A DNA stretch of 64,000 nt from Paenibacillus woosongensis (GCF_009725165.1 NZ_WNZW01000015.1:1-64000), one strand, 5' to 3'. Shown: positions 9,001 to 17,112, counted from the stretch's first letter. Made by a program: numbers and translations. The notes: a model not told the origin generated them from the sequence alone.

Positions 9001-9758
9001 TTAAGGAATTTGTGAGAAGCCTATCGGCACAAATTGAGGTGGCTAAGCGCCGTCAGGAGATGGGACTGCCCAAGGCTTCCGCTCAAGCCCTCCATATGGT
9101 GTTTAAAGGAAACCCGGGTACCGGAAAAACAACGATTGCCCGTATTTTGGCCCAACGATTTAAAGAACTAGGCGTGGTCAAGGCCGATACGCTGGTAGAA
9201 ACTGATCGGTCCGGCCTGGTTGCCGGTTATGTAGGGCAAACTGCGCTCAAGACGAAAGAGGTTATCGAACGCGCTCTTGGCGGGATCTTGTTTGTGGATG
9301 AGGCTTATGCCTTGGCGGAAGGGGATCAATTCGGGCAGGAAGCGATCGATACGCTTGTCAAAGCGATGGATGATTACCGGGACAGGCTCATCGTTATATT
9401 GGCCGGCTACGACGAAGATATGGAGCGCTTCTTGAACCGTAATGCGGGACTCCGCTCGAGATTTCCCAATATCATTACATTCCCCGATTATACAGCCGAG
9501 GAAATGCTGCAAATCGCGCATTTGCAAGTGAAATCGCAAGGATATGTGATCGGCCGGGAGGCTGAAGGCACGCTGCTCTCCATTTTAGAGACCTATGAAG
9601 GAGATATGACCGCAGGCAATGGACGGCTCGTACGAAATTTGGTCGAGAAAGCGATTCGAGCCCACGCCTTGCGTATGAGCAAGAAAGCCAATGCTACAGC
9701 CGAGGAATTATCCACTTTGGCGCCTGGAGATTTTCAAGAACAGATGGAGGTGATATGA
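6063..9758 (+). CDS. Giant multi-AAA+ ATPase with three CbxX/SpoVK modules
   Basis: A 1231-residue cytoplasmic protein. Residues 1-45 form a small basic/hydrophobic head, 46-105 a Ser/Gln/Ala-rich low-complexity linker. A ClpB-like AAA domain follows with Walker A GAPGTGKKT (about 161-169) and a poor Walker B (IIFYIDEHAER). Then come three tandem CbxX/CfxQ-type AAA modules about 275 residues apart, each with Walker A GNPGTGKTT (about 465, 738, 1016), Walker B LFIDEAY or LFVDEAY, sensor LAGY and arginine finger RSRFP. SpoVK and EccA have only one such module. It heads a three-gene operon with a membrane protein (ATGA overlap) and an anchored protein, suggesting a remodelling motor acting on membrane or secreted partners; the function is not known. 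The AGGAGGG is rather far (13 nt) from this ATG; ATG at 6084 is an alternative. Confidence 0.9.
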   Translation: MRIYRKGMVKTLNGVVKALKFIFPEYQLVELVREKGFIAKKEDPPAPSRQEQPMPQYNTGSRARSAGPSNSAQTAAGQSTFSSTTRSAQTRAYTSQGEGRNDAQSALSPKQLDQLFREVEKNINSQVIGQPFFIKDLVAGYKQGYMNGRQIKKPRNVILLAGAPGTGKKTALECLVREMHAYRLTSRPHFSEIDLQRYEADEISGNFIIDMVEAFQYSEGTVLFKGIKGAEQAIISLVAKLAAEGSFRTKEGLSIIADDFFIIFYIDEHAERGSEFGQVPSGLANHLPISILQSILAAAISSPLEWETMRRIAETLLGKAVDDLSRDMQTSIVVHPSTYEALADIAATNKTFGEAVQHWIDKELTVVLSGLRARNEIRSNERVRIRFKNDSFYVESNSLEVPIKALSFVRQESIDDVLEELNALTGLEPVKKFVYELMEMVQVNKLRARAGEGSVPMSLHMVFTGNPGTGKTTVARLIGRILKALGLLPQGQLIEVARQDLVGQYVGSTAPKTMAKVNEALGGVLFIDEAYTLARHDNDTYGTEAIDTIVKAMEDHRDDLVVVLAGYTQEMETFLRSNPGLRSRFPFIVEFPDYKAEDMLEIMIQIVDKNGFRIDSDAYEGLIELFDQRQIPGRNDSGNGRLVRNLFEEAVRKQAARLRGLMSDAIADTDLQLLIGADFGIGEKEAFNIENQLAGIVGLEKVKLFVRTLEKQLIVDRRRKEAGIHVDTGQTLNMIFSGNPGTGKTTMARLVAEMLRSMGYLKKGHLVEVGRSDLVAEYAGQTANKTKLVVESALGGVLFIDEAYSLAQDGAQGGGFGKEAIDSLVRLIEIHKDNLVVILAGYTEDMQRFVQVNPGLSSRFPLQIEFPDYTAEEMQQIALIMAKARGFTLASDVPGLLESYFNEKQIPGRKDGGNGRLVRNTLEGAIRKQAERLADHPDIAADQLNELNLEDFGLSTYVDLAAKRANALGALDAIVGLASVKEFVRSLSAQIEVAKRRQEMGLPKASAQALHMVFKGNPGTGKTTIARILAQRFKELGVVKADTLVETDRSGLVAGYVGQTALKTKEVIERALGGILFVDEAYALAEGDQFGQEAIDTLVKAMDDYRDRLIVILAGYDEDMERFLNRNAGLRSRFPNIITFPDYTAEEMLQIAHLQVKSQGYVIGREAEGTLLSILETYEGDMTAGNGRLVRNLVEKAIRAHALRMSKKANATAEELSTLAPGDFQEQMEVI

Positions 9759-10201
9759 TGAGAGTCCTAAAATGGCTGCTCGCCCTTACTTTTTATCATC
9801 CAGTAATGCTCACTGTCATTATCGCTATGCCTTTCCTTCCTTTCATGATATACGATGATATAAAGATTATTCTAATTAACGAGATTCCGGTAGAAAGCGG
9901 CAGCATGATCGTAATAGGATTATTGGGCTTTTTTGTATATTTAGCCACGAGGGTCCAATTTTTAGGTATTCCCTATCGTAAAATAACGGTATTGCTTCCT
10001 TTCCTGCACATGATCATCTATACCAGCTTCGCTCTTTCGGCAGGGGTCACGATTCTTAACAAATGGGCTGACGAAGGACTTTATTCCAAAGGATGGGCCA
10101 TTATGCTTATGCTGCTTGCGATTGTGGCAATCCGATTGTGCATGTCGCTGCTGTACTGGAAATACCCGATTGTTCGGCGGGAGAACCAATATATGGAATA
10201 G
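9758..10201 (+). CDS. Uncharacterised membrane protein of the AAA operon
   Basis: A 147-residue protein with four predicted membrane segments (about residues 5-30, 45-63, 75-97, 108-130) separated by short loops. No family is recognised. The second of two consecutive ATG codons is chosen because GGAGG is 7 nt before it; the start overlaps the stop codon of the giant AAA protein, so translation is coupled. Presumably the membrane partner of that ATPase. Confidence 0.8.
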   Translation: MRVLKWLLALTFYHPVMLTVIIAMPFLPFMIYDDIKIILINEIPVESGSMIVIGLLGFFVYLATRVQFLGIPYRKITVLLPFLHMIIYTSFALSAGVTILNKWADEGLYSKGWAIMLMLLAIVAIRLCMSLLYWKYPIVRRENQYME

Positions 10202-10214
10202 TGGAGGAAGGAAA

Positions 10215-10844
10215 TTGGCAAATTACAGACAAAACAAGCAAAGGCCGAAGTCACACGCTACAAACCAATATGAGTCTCGACAAACGGAAAATGACGATGT
10301 TCCATTAGAATATACAGAGTCATCCGTCAACCGCAGGTCATCTTCTACAGAAAAAAAGAAAAATAAGCATCGATTATGGATCGGGATTACGGTGTTGATC
10401 GCGTTTGGGATGGGCATATATTTTCAGGGTTCAACTAGCACTATAAAGGATGTTCAGTCGGATGGGATCGGTAAAGGGATGCAGGCCGGTGTCCTTTTAG
10501 TTTCATCAGATGATTTGGCGGACCTCGCAGCCAGAGACTTCAAGATTGAGATGAAGGAAAATACGACGACAAGCCGCATGCTGATCTGGGACTTCGCCGC
10601 GGAAGACGGGGATGTCGTTACGGTGAAAGTGGACGGCAATATCCTGCAAACGGACATAAATATTATGAATAACCCGGTGGCAGTTGATATTCCAGTTCCA
10701 AGTGTGGTAGAAATTATAGGTGTCAAGGATGGCGGAGGCGGGATTACATACGGAGTTAAGTTCCCGGGGGCCGTTCATAACAGCGCTTATTTCAATGCGG
10801 CGCCGGTAGGCTCCTCTAATGCCTATACGATAACTGTACAGTAA
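10215..10844 (+). CDS. Membrane-anchored extracytoplasmic protein of the AAA operon
   Basis: A 209-residue protein starting at TTG 10215, which has GGAGGAAGG exactly in place. A polar, Lys/Asn/Gln-rich cytoplasmic tail of about 55 residues is followed by one membrane segment (about 58-76, LWIGITVLIAFGMGIYF) and an outside domain with a beta-rich C-terminal part (DVVTVKVDGN, VVEIIGVKDGGGGITYGVKF). The end of this domain resembles small beta-sandwich folds, but no family name is justified. Thirteen bp behind the four-segment membrane protein, so it is the third gene of the AAA operon. Confidence 0.75.
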   Translation: MANYRQNKQRPKSHATNQYESRQTENDDVPLEYTESSVNRRSSSTEKKKNKHRLWIGITVLIAFGMGIYFQGSTSTIKDVQSDGIGKGMQAGVLLVSSDDLADLAARDFKIEMKENTTTSRMLIWDFAAEDGDVVTVKVDGNILQTDINIMNNPVAVDIPVPSVVEIIGVKDGGGGITYGVKFPGAVHNSAYFNAAPVGSSNAYTITVQ

Positions 10845-10886
10845 GACAACCGATTTGATCGACAAGTGAACAGTTATGCCGAATTA

Positions 10887-10928
10887 CAACCATTGCTGAC
10901 TTTCATGTCATCAATGGTTGTTTTTATA
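10887..10928 (+). terminator. Rho-independent terminator
   Basis: CAACCATTG (10887-10895) and CAATGGTTG (10912-10920) followed by TTTTTATAAG; end of the AAA operon. Confidence 0.85.
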
Positions 10929-10941
10929 AGCATATCATTAT

Positions 10942-11075
10942 TCGCCGATAGCCCCGGGAGATGTATTCGACGTGCTTGGCCTAGTCAAAGCCATGGCCGG
11001 TACTGATGCGGTAGTCAGCTGCATAGGTCCACACCCAGCAGCATCTCTCCATTCGTGCACAGATGTCACCACGGA
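10942..11075 (+). pseudogene. Remnant of an NmrA/NAD(P)-binding epimerase gene
   Basis: One frame encodes APGDVFDVLGLVKAMAGTDAVVSCIG, matching the GDV-D...A..G.DAVVS..G segment (second beta-alpha unit) of NmrA-like NAD(P)-binding proteins. There is no start, no glycine-rich nucleotide loop and no C-terminus: the reading runs into the 3' end of the oppositely oriented SDR gene. Confidence 0.6.
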
Positions 11076-11794
11076 ACTACTCCATTTTCATCAAAGAACC
11101 CGCCTGTTGGACCATCATCATCTAGAGTAGCAAGCTGAATGATTATTTTGGCGCCATCCTGCCCTGTACGATTCCCCATATAATTGCTAAGTGCGCTGCT
11201 AACCAATCCCGGATGTGCAGCATTCACCTTAATTCCAGTATCGCGTAGTTCATCTGCAAATAACACTGTTGCACCGTTCAGGGCAAGTTTAGATGTGCAA
11301 TATGCAAAAGGTTTTGGGTATTTATTTTCAACATCTGTCATAAATTCAAAGCTGCCTGCCTGACTAGATGTATTTACGATACGTCCCGACTTTGAATTCC
11401 GTAACAATGGAAGTGCCAGTTGCGTAAGACGAACAGATCCTAGAAAGTTCGTGGAAAATACCGCCTTCACTTCATCAATAGAAACCGTAGATGCCGAAAA
11501 ATCTTTAAAATCAGAACTTGCGGAGGCTATCCCGGCATTATTAATTAGTACATCAAGTTTTCCGTGCTCCTGTTCGATTTTCTTGATTGCCAGCACCATT
11601 GAGTTCTCGTCTAATACGTCCAATTGTATAAAGCGAACATCTCCGTCAACTTTAAGCTCTTCAGCCCCTTTAGTTCCATTCGCTTCATCGCGGCTTCCTA
11701 AATATACAATCATGCCCAACTTTGCAAGTTCCCGAACAACCTCAAAACCAATTGACTTATTAGCTCCACTGACAAGCGCAACTTTCTTATCCAT
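11066..11794 (-). CDS. SDR family oxidoreductase
   Basis: A 242-residue short-chain dehydrogenase with SGANKSIG cofactor loop (residues 9-16), NNAG, the active-site Ser in NTSSQ and the YCTSK catalytic pair, and a carbonyl-reductase-like end (GPTGGFFDENGVVPW). The start MDKKVALVSG has GAAGGAGTC at the right distance. It resembles plant/bacterial carbonyl reductases that reduce ketones or quinones with NADPH. Divergent from the TetR gene at 11974, its probable regulator. Two direct repeats, TTATCATACACATG and TTATCACACATATG, sit just upstream of its start and could be the operator. Confidence 0.9.
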   Translation of the reverse strand: MDKKVALVSGANKSIGFEVVRELAKLGMIVYLGSRDEANGTKGAEELKVDGDVRFIQLDVLDENSMVLAIKKIEQEHGKLDVLINNAGIASASSDFKDFSASTVSIDEVKAVFSTNFLGSVRLTQLALPLLRNSKSGRIVNTSSQAGSFEFMTDVENKYPKPFAYCTSKLALNGATVLFADELRDTGIKVNAAHPGLVSSALSNYMGNRTGQDGAKIIIQLATLDDDGPTGGFFDENGVVPW

Positions 11795-11973
11795 ATAATT
11801 GACTCCTTCATATGTGTGATAATCCAACATGTGTATGATAACCACCATCTGTTGCGTTTTTGCTATGTCTGCATCATAATGTTTTGTATATAGAAATTCA
11901 ACCATCAAACGAGGGGTAATGTGCAAGATAATCAACAAATAACCTTATTACTGTTGGAAATTGGAGTGGTTTT

Positions 11974-12531
11974 ATGAACAAAGAAGACCGCAGAGTGCGC
12001 AAGACCAAAAATGCGCTGATAAACAGTCTAATGAAGTTGCTAGACGAGAAAAGTATTAAAAGTGTAACTGTAACAGACATTTGTGATGGCGCTGATGTAA
12101 ACAGAAGCACATTTTACCAATATTACAGCAACCCTTTTGATATGTTAGAGCAGATTGAGGCAGAGATATATAGAGACTTCGTTAACGAGTGGGAAAAGCA
12201 AGGATCTTATGAAGAAAAAATGCCAGTATCGACATGGTTAGAATTAATCTATTTAAATCGAGGTTATAGCAAGCTGATTTTTGGAGAAAACGGCTATTCA
12301 GACATTCTAATTCAATTACTTAGTAGATCGGATCATGAGTTTCAGGAACAAATAAAAACCCTAAATCCTAAGTTGGATCATAAAGATATTGAGTATATAA
12401 GTGATTATTGCACTTATGGCACTGTAGCCATAATTACCAAATGGGCAAATGGAGGATTTAAAGAATCAATAGAGCATATTGCAGAGATGATATCGATGTT
12501 AAACGGGAATGCACTTAGAACTTTTCCTTAA
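11974..12531 (+). CDS. TetR family regulator (TetR_C_8-like)
   Basis: A 185-residue protein with HTH in residues 8-55 (SVTVTDICDGADVNRSTFYQYY) and a C-terminal half (YGTVAIITKWANGGF) like the DhaS/TetR_C_8 subgroup. TTGGAGTGG precedes the ATG. Divergently placed to the SDR gene at 11066-11794. Confidence 0.88.
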   Translation: MNKEDRRVRKTKNALINSLMKLLDEKSIKSVTVTDICDGADVNRSTFYQYYSNPFDMLEQIEAEIYRDFVNEWEKQGSYEEKMPVSTWLELIYLNRGYSKLIFGENGYSDILIQLLSRSDHEFQEQIKTLNPKLDHKDIEYISDYCTYGTVAIITKWANGGFKESIEHIAEMISMLNGNALRTFP

Positions 12532-12582
12532 GGAAGGTGCAATCATTTAAAACAAGACGATAGAATAAAGAGACAATAGGTG

Positions 12583-12615
12583 AAAAAGAGCTGCGTTAGT
12601 CAGCTCTTTTTATTG
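12583..12615 (+). terminator. Rho-independent terminator
   Basis: AAAAAGAGCTG / CAGCTCTTTTT with 7-nt loop followed by ATTG; 3' end of the TetR gene. Confidence 0.85.
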
Positions 12616-12717
12616 TTCTGCCGATATTGAAGTATTTTGTCGACTTACAAAGGATTATGTAAAATAGTGTCGAATATATCGAGCAACAACTATAGTTGTC
12701 AACTTGGAGGGATGCTC

Positions 12718-14163
12718 ATGGACAGACTTGATTCGGTGTTTTTGGAAAGAAATAAGCTGCTTACAAATGTATTATGGGGAATTAATGTTATTTTTACGAT
12801 TTTCCTTGTGTCAACAGGAAACTATGAAAGTATTTGGATTTTAGGTGTTGGCGCATTGTTTGCTGCTTCCCTTACCGTTCTCAATCGACTTCGAAAATGG
12901 ATAAGGTTAACGCCATATCTGTTCGGCGGGCTCATGGTTCTCCTGCTTATTTTTGCCGTATATGACGTTCAGAAACCTGTATTAGATGTGTATTTTCTTC
13001 TTTCTGCTTTCCTGCTTATTTATCCCAGCTATAAACCGATCATGCTGTTCAGCATAGTGAATCTGGTTGGTCTCAACGCCAAAGTATGGTTAGGGGGCGG
13101 GGATGTATCCGCTATGATGTCCTCGAATATTATGTTGATTTTTTATGGAATCATGACAATCGTGGCAGCCAGATTGAACGAGCGGCTATTTGTCGGGGCT
13201 GAACAGCGCAGCCGTGAGGCCATGCAGGCCAAATCGATAGCAGATTCATTACTGCAAGAGCTAAAGCATTCCATCCAAGTATTGAATGAATTTTATCGGA
13301 ATCTCAAGCATCATGTCGATCACTCGGGCCAATTAACGAAGGAAATAACAATCGGTTTCTCGGAGGTTGCGAAGGGCATTGAATCCCAAGCTGTAAGTAT
13401 TACTGATATTTCAGATACGATTCAAGAATCCCATCGGGATGTTCAAATGATGACGGATAGTTCAGAGGCCATGAAACGGCTTTCTGACCAAACGGTTGAA
13501 GCGACGGTAATGGGGAATGAACAAGTACATAAGCTAAACGATCAGATTTCTCAGGTGAACGATATATTCCAGGATATCATTGTGGAAGTGAAGGAATTAA
13601 ACGAGAAGATTATGAAGATTGACGAGATGTCCAATACCATTGGAGAAATTGCCAATCAAACCAACTTGCTGGCGCTGAATGCAGCGATCGAAGCAGCCCG
13701 GGCCGGAGAACATGGACAAGGATTTGCGGTCGTTTCTACGGAAGTTAGAAAATTGGCCGAGCACTCACGTCTGTCAACCGAGAGCATTTCGAATATTATT
13801 AAAGAAATCGATGTAGGCACGAAGGCGCTAACCGAAAAGGTCGCCATAGGGAATGCGGCAGTAAGCGAAAGCATGATATCCTCCTCGGAATCGGAACAAG
13901 TATTCCATCGTATTGCGATGGATGCGCGTGAGGTTTCGGCGCAGGCATCCGAGGTAGAAGAGAAGTCCAAATCATTCCGGGCTTCATCCAATTCCATCGT
14001 CACTGAAGTTGCCTCCATTTCAAGTGTGACCGAGCAATCTACAGCGGCTGTACAGCAAATCATGGCCAGCATGGATGATCAACGAGCAATGGTTGAGGAA
14101 ATCGTTAAAAGTTTCAATGAGCTGGAAATGCTTATAGGTAAACTTACGGAATTTACGGAATGA
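12718..14163 (+). CDS. Methyl-accepting chemotaxis protein without sensor domain or HAMP
   Basis: A 481-residue membrane receptor. About six membrane segments fill residues 17-165; there is no extracellular ligand-binding domain and no HAMP linker. The rest is the signalling coiled coil with the highly conserved hairpin tip NQTNLLALNAAIEAARAGE and GFAVVSTEVRKLAE. It should bind CheA/CheW and respond to membrane state or a ligand inside the bilayer. TTGGAGGG before the chosen ATG; longer readings lack an RBS. No chemotaxis genes are nearby, so it is an orphan receptor. Confidence 0.9.
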   Translation: MDRLDSVFLERNKLLTNVLWGINVIFTIFLVSTGNYESIWILGVGALFAASLTVLNRLRKWIRLTPYLFGGLMVLLLIFAVYDVQKPVLDVYFLLSAFLLIYPSYKPIMLFSIVNLVGLNAKVWLGGGDVSAMMSSNIMLIFYGIMTIVAARLNERLFVGAEQRSREAMQAKSIADSLLQELKHSIQVLNEFYRNLKHHVDHSGQLTKEITIGFSEVAKGIESQAVSITDISDTIQESHRDVQMMTDSSEAMKRLSDQTVEATVMGNEQVHKLNDQISQVNDIFQDIIVEVKELNEKIMKIDEMSNTIGEIANQTNLLALNAAIEAARAGEHGQGFAVVSTEVRKLAEHSRLSTESISNIIKEIDVGTKALTEKVAIGNAAVSESMISSSESEQVFHRIAMDAREVSAQASEVEEKSKSFRASSNSIVTEVASISSVTEQSTAAVQQIMASMDDQRAMVEEIVKSFNELEMLIGKLTEFTE

Positions 14164-14171
14164 CGCACAAG

Positions 14172-14201
14172 AACCGTATCGGCGAACGATACGGTTTTTG
14201 T
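14172..14201 (+). terminator. Rho-independent terminator
   Basis: AACCGTATCG-GCGAA-CGATACGGTT followed by TTTG, directly after the chemoreceptor gene. Confidence 0.85.
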
Positions 14202-14238
14202 TGCTTACTGTAGCTGAACTGAATCAAGCGAGATCAAG

Positions 14239-14272
14239 AAGGGCCACTCCGTAAAAAAGGATGGCCCTAAAA
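14239..14272. terminator. Second terminator-like hairpin
   Basis: AGGGCCACTCC / GGATGGCCCT with one bulge, followed by AAAAC; probably acts leftward as well. Followed by copy B of the terminator-tail repeat. Confidence 0.5.
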
Positions 14273-14274
14273 CT

Positions 14275-14310
14275 TTCCGTTGCAGGCAGCACGGTGAACC
14301 GGAACATAAG
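14275..14310. repeat. Terminator-tail repeat, copy B
   Basis: TTCCGTTGCAGGCAGCACG..GGAACATAA, a close match to copy A at 5880. Confidence 0.5.
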
Positions 14311-14350
14311 TAGGGTCAGCTTTTTAGGGTGAATTTTCTATTATAGGGGT

Positions 14351-14529
14351 GGAATCATCGAGAACAACATCGATACAAATTTTGCACCAAAACGATTTTT
14401 GTTCGAAAAAACACACAGAATTGTTATTCTTTTTTTAATTTAAGCAATTATGCATGAATTTTCATATAAAACCATAGAATCAGACGTTTGAAGGATAATC
14501 TAGTATGATTTTTCAAGTATATTATACGG
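14351..14529 (+). repeat. 179-bp dispersed repeat, copy R1
   Basis: AT-rich element beginning GGAATCATCGAGAACAACAT and ending TATATTATACGG; matching copies start at 29820 (same length) and 61564. Contains the core ATGAATTTTCAT palindrome. Lies in the 500-bp gap between the chemoreceptor and the secreted-protein/ABC/two-component operon, so it may be part of that operon's upstream region. Confidence 0.7.
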
Positions 14530-14611
14530 CTGCCTTCGTCACGTTCCGGATTTTACATTTTAGAAATATTTTATTATTCCTTTCGAGGGACTTTAGACTC
14601 CTCCTCTAAAC

Positions 14612-14654
14612 TAAGGTTGTAGGCACGAAAGAGAAGCCATACAACCTTAAAGGA
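14612..14654 (+). promoter_or_regulatory. Leader hairpin abutting the ribosome site
   Basis: Perfect 10-bp arms TAAGGTTGTA (14612-14621) and TACAACCTTA (14640-14649), extended inward by GGC/GCC. The 3' arm ends at the Shine-Dalgarno AAAGGAG of the next gene, so folding would limit ribosome access or stabilise the leader. Confidence 0.5.
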
Positions 14655-14665
14655 GCGAGTTGGAA

Positions 14666-15637
14666 ATGAAAAAGAAAAGCAAAGTATTGATGATCGGTGC
14701 ATCGTTGGCTGCAGTAAGTATGTTTTCGGTGGCGGCATTTGCCTCCACGCCGGAGATAGATGGTTACAAGGCCTTCAAAGAGGTGCTGAAAGCGAACCAG
14801 ATGTCGGAGCAAACGATTGAGAGTGCAACGGTGAACGGGAACTTCGCGGTTACGCTGAATGGCGAGACGGTGCTGGCGGCAGACGGCTTGACGAAGTTCA
14901 AGGCAGCGGAAGATAAGCATAGCGTAAGCAGCGACTTTGACTTCACCCTCAAGGGCGTTGAACGCAGCGGCAGCATGTATAGCAGTGGCGATGACACGGC
15001 CTATCTCGTAGACCGGACGCACGGTTTGGACTATCAGGTGATTAACCTGGACGATGAGCATGCCGGGAAGCACCATGAATGGAAGGAAGAGGGGGACTTC
15101 GATCATCGTCCGATGAATAAAGCAGAGGAAGCGCTTCTCGATTTCATAGTTGGCGACCTCAAGGATAATTTCAGTGTAGTGAATCATGCGGATCGTTCAA
15201 AGACGATTACGGTCGACGTTAGCAAAGAGGAGGTTCCACTTGTGATCCGTTTGTTGATGGACGTGGCATCGGCCGACGACAAAAGGGAACACTCGAAAGC
15301 TTCGGAAGTGCCGTCAGAGTGGGGGAGGCTAAAACAGATTCCTTTCTTCCAGGGTTTTGAAGCGGCAAATCTTGAGGAGCTGCTGCCGGAGCTGACAGAG
15401 GAGGTCGCAATTGAGCATTTGCGTCTGCAACTGACGGTCGATGCGGACAACAGGCTGCAAGGGGTGCAAGGCAAGCTTGAGGTGAGCGGCAAGGACAAAG
15501 CGGGCGTCACCCATCGCGTGAAGATGGAAGGCGAAGGCGGCATCAGCGGCATCAACGCCACAACGCCTGATGTGTATCATCCTGCTGGCAAGTCCATAGA
15601 GATCATTGACGCCGAAGCGTTCGAAGGCCGCAGCTAA
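14666..15637 (+). CDS. Secreted protein heading an ABC/two-component operon
   Basis: A 323-residue protein with a clear signal peptide (MKKKSK, hydrophobic core to about residue 23, cleavage around AFA-S). The mature part is acidic, with no cysteines and repeated short charged beta/alpha segments; no family is recognised. ATG 14666 follows AAAGGAG. It stands 27 bp ahead of an ABC ATPase, permease, histidine kinase and response regulator, all in the same direction, so it could be the ligand-sensing, regulatory or exported partner of that system. Confidence 0.82.
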   Translation: MKKKSKVLMIGASLAAVSMFSVAAFASTPEIDGYKAFKEVLKANQMSEQTIESATVNGNFAVTLNGETVLAADGLTKFKAAEDKHSVSSDFDFTLKGVERSGSMYSSGDDTAYLVDRTHGLDYQVINLDDEHAGKHHEWKEEGDFDHRPMNKAEEALLDFIVGDLKDNFSVVNHADRSKTITVDVSKEEVPLVIRLLMDVASADDKREHSKASEVPSEWGRLKQIPFFQGFEAANLEELLPELTEEVAIEHLRLQLTVDADNRLQGVQGKLEVSGKDKAGVTHRVKMEGEGGISGINATTPDVYHPAGKSIEIIDAEAFEGRS

Positions 15638-15664
15638 TAGCTCATTTCGGGGAGGATCTAACTT

Positions 15665-16387
15665 ATGTTTGAAGTCTGCGATCTTACAAAGGTCTACCCC
15701 GGCGGCCGAGGCATCCAGGGGCTTAACCTCACCGTACATCCCGGTGAGGTTGCAGCCTTGCTGGGCCCGAACGGCGCCGGGAAGACGACAGCGCTGCAGG
15801 CGATGGCCGGCTGGGTCACAGCCGACCGCGGGGAAGCACGCTGGAACGGCATCTCCGTCGCGGAGCGGCCTGATCTGACGAAACTGCACATGGGCCTGAT
15901 GATTGGCGAGCCGGCCCCTTACGGCTATTTTACAGGAAGCGACTATCTGAATCTGTACTCCAAGCTGTATCCAGGTATCGACGAAGCGCGGATCGAAGAG
16001 ACGCTGGAACTCGTAGGCATGACCAGGCACCACAAGATCAAGATCAAGAAGTATTCCACCGGCATGAAGCAGCGGATCGAGCTTGCCAGCGCGCTGCTCC
16101 ATCGGCCGAAGCTCCTGATGCTGGATGAGCCGTTCTCGGGCATGGACATCGAGGGACGCCGGGAGATGACGGCCATGCTTCGAGGCCTTGTAACGGAGAC
16201 GGGGATGAGTGTTGTCATCTCTTCTCATCAGGTACACGAAATCGAAGATTGGATTACACATGCTTGTATTATTTATGAGGGAAAACAGGTCGGTAGCTCA
16301 AGCATTGCCCAGATTCGAGAGTCGTTCGCCAGCGTTGAGGACTACTATTTGTACTGTACAGCCAAGGAAAGGGGCGGAGCCGCATGA
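15665..16387 (+). CDS. ABC transporter ATP-binding protein
   Basis: A 240-residue ATPase of the BcrA/CcmA-like ABC-2 group: Walker A GPNGAGKTT (about 35-43), signature YSTGMKQR in place of LSGGQ, Walker B LLMLDEPFSGMD and the H-loop SSHQ. It energises the membrane protein encoded next, whose start overlaps its stop by 4 bp. Such pairs with an adjacent two-component system commonly confer resistance to, or export, peptides; the substrate here is unknown. Confidence 0.9.
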   Translation: MFEVCDLTKVYPGGRGIQGLNLTVHPGEVAALLGPNGAGKTTALQAMAGWVTADRGEARWNGISVAERPDLTKLHMGLMIGEPAPYGYFTGSDYLNLYSKLYPGIDEARIEETLELVGMTRHHKIKIKKYSTGMKQRIELASALLHRPKLLMLDEPFSGMDIEGRREMTAMLRGLVTETGMSVVISSHQVHEIEDWITHACIIYEGKQVGSSSIAQIRESFASVEDYYLYCTAKERGGAA

Positions 16388-17109
16388 TGGCATCCATTAT
16401 TTATCTCACTGGAGAAGAGCTGCGCAAGCTGTTCCGTGGAGGCAAGCTGAAGGTGCTGCTGACGCTCTCCTTCCTCATCGGTGTGATCTTCGTCTTGATT
16501 GGCGAACGCGTCGGACTGAGCGGGAACCTGCCGGTGACCGCGCTGGAGCTGCTGCTTGCAGTCGTTCTGCCCTTGTTCATGGTTTCGCTTGGCAGCGACC
16601 TCATGGCGGGCGAATTTAAGAATGGCACCATCAAGAATGCGCTGAAGCTTCCAGTCAGCAGGGGGACCCTTTTTATGGGAAAAACACTTGCAGGATGGAC
16701 GGCGGGCGGCTTGATTGTCCTAAGTGTGTTCATCCCCACGTTTTTCGGAAACATCGTGCTTAGGGGCATGTCTGCCCTGTCCACGCTTGGGGTGACTATG
16801 GCCGAGGTCGTCGGCGCGATCCTCTTCTGCGGCTTGTTAGTGGTGCTGGCAAACAGTGTGTCCTTGTGGACGGGGAGCGGCGGGGTCGGAATGGTCGTCG
16901 GCATTGTGTTGTGGATGACGATGGGTGTCGTTGGTTTTTTCCAGCCGCAGTTGAACCGGTTCTTCCTAACGGACTTCGCGGATTGGTTGCATCCGCTCCT
17001 GTATAGAGGCGATTTCGGACCGTCTGTAACGGCGTTGCTATTTATGACAGCTTACTATATTATGGGCATTATTACGGGCTTGCTAGCCTTTCAAAAGAAA
17101 GAAGTCTAA
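16384..17109 (+). CDS. ABC-2 type permease
   Basis: A 241-residue protein with six membrane segments (about 20-38, 53-75, 95-117, 130-152, 160-182, 212-232), matching ABC-2 permeases of the BcrB type. Overlaps the ATPase gene by ATGA and is followed 3 bp later by the histidine kinase. Confidence 0.85.
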   Translation: MMASIIYLTGEELRKLFRGGKLKVLLTLSFLIGVIFVLIGERVGLSGNLPVTALELLLAVVLPLFMVSLGSDLMAGEFKNGTIKNALKLPVSRGTLFMGKTLAGWTAGGLIVLSVFIPTFFGNIVLRGMSALSTLGVTMAEVVGAILFCGLLVVLANSVSLWTGSGGVGMVVGIVLWMTMGVVGFFQPQLNRFFLTDFADWLHPLLYRGDFGPSVTALLFMTAYYIMGIITGLLAFQKKEV

Positions 17110-17112
17110 CTC

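Noticed and set aside
14239..14272. Hairpin at 14239 as a riboswitch
   Set aside because: It is a simple bulged stem like the other terminators and lacks a conserved aptamer core.
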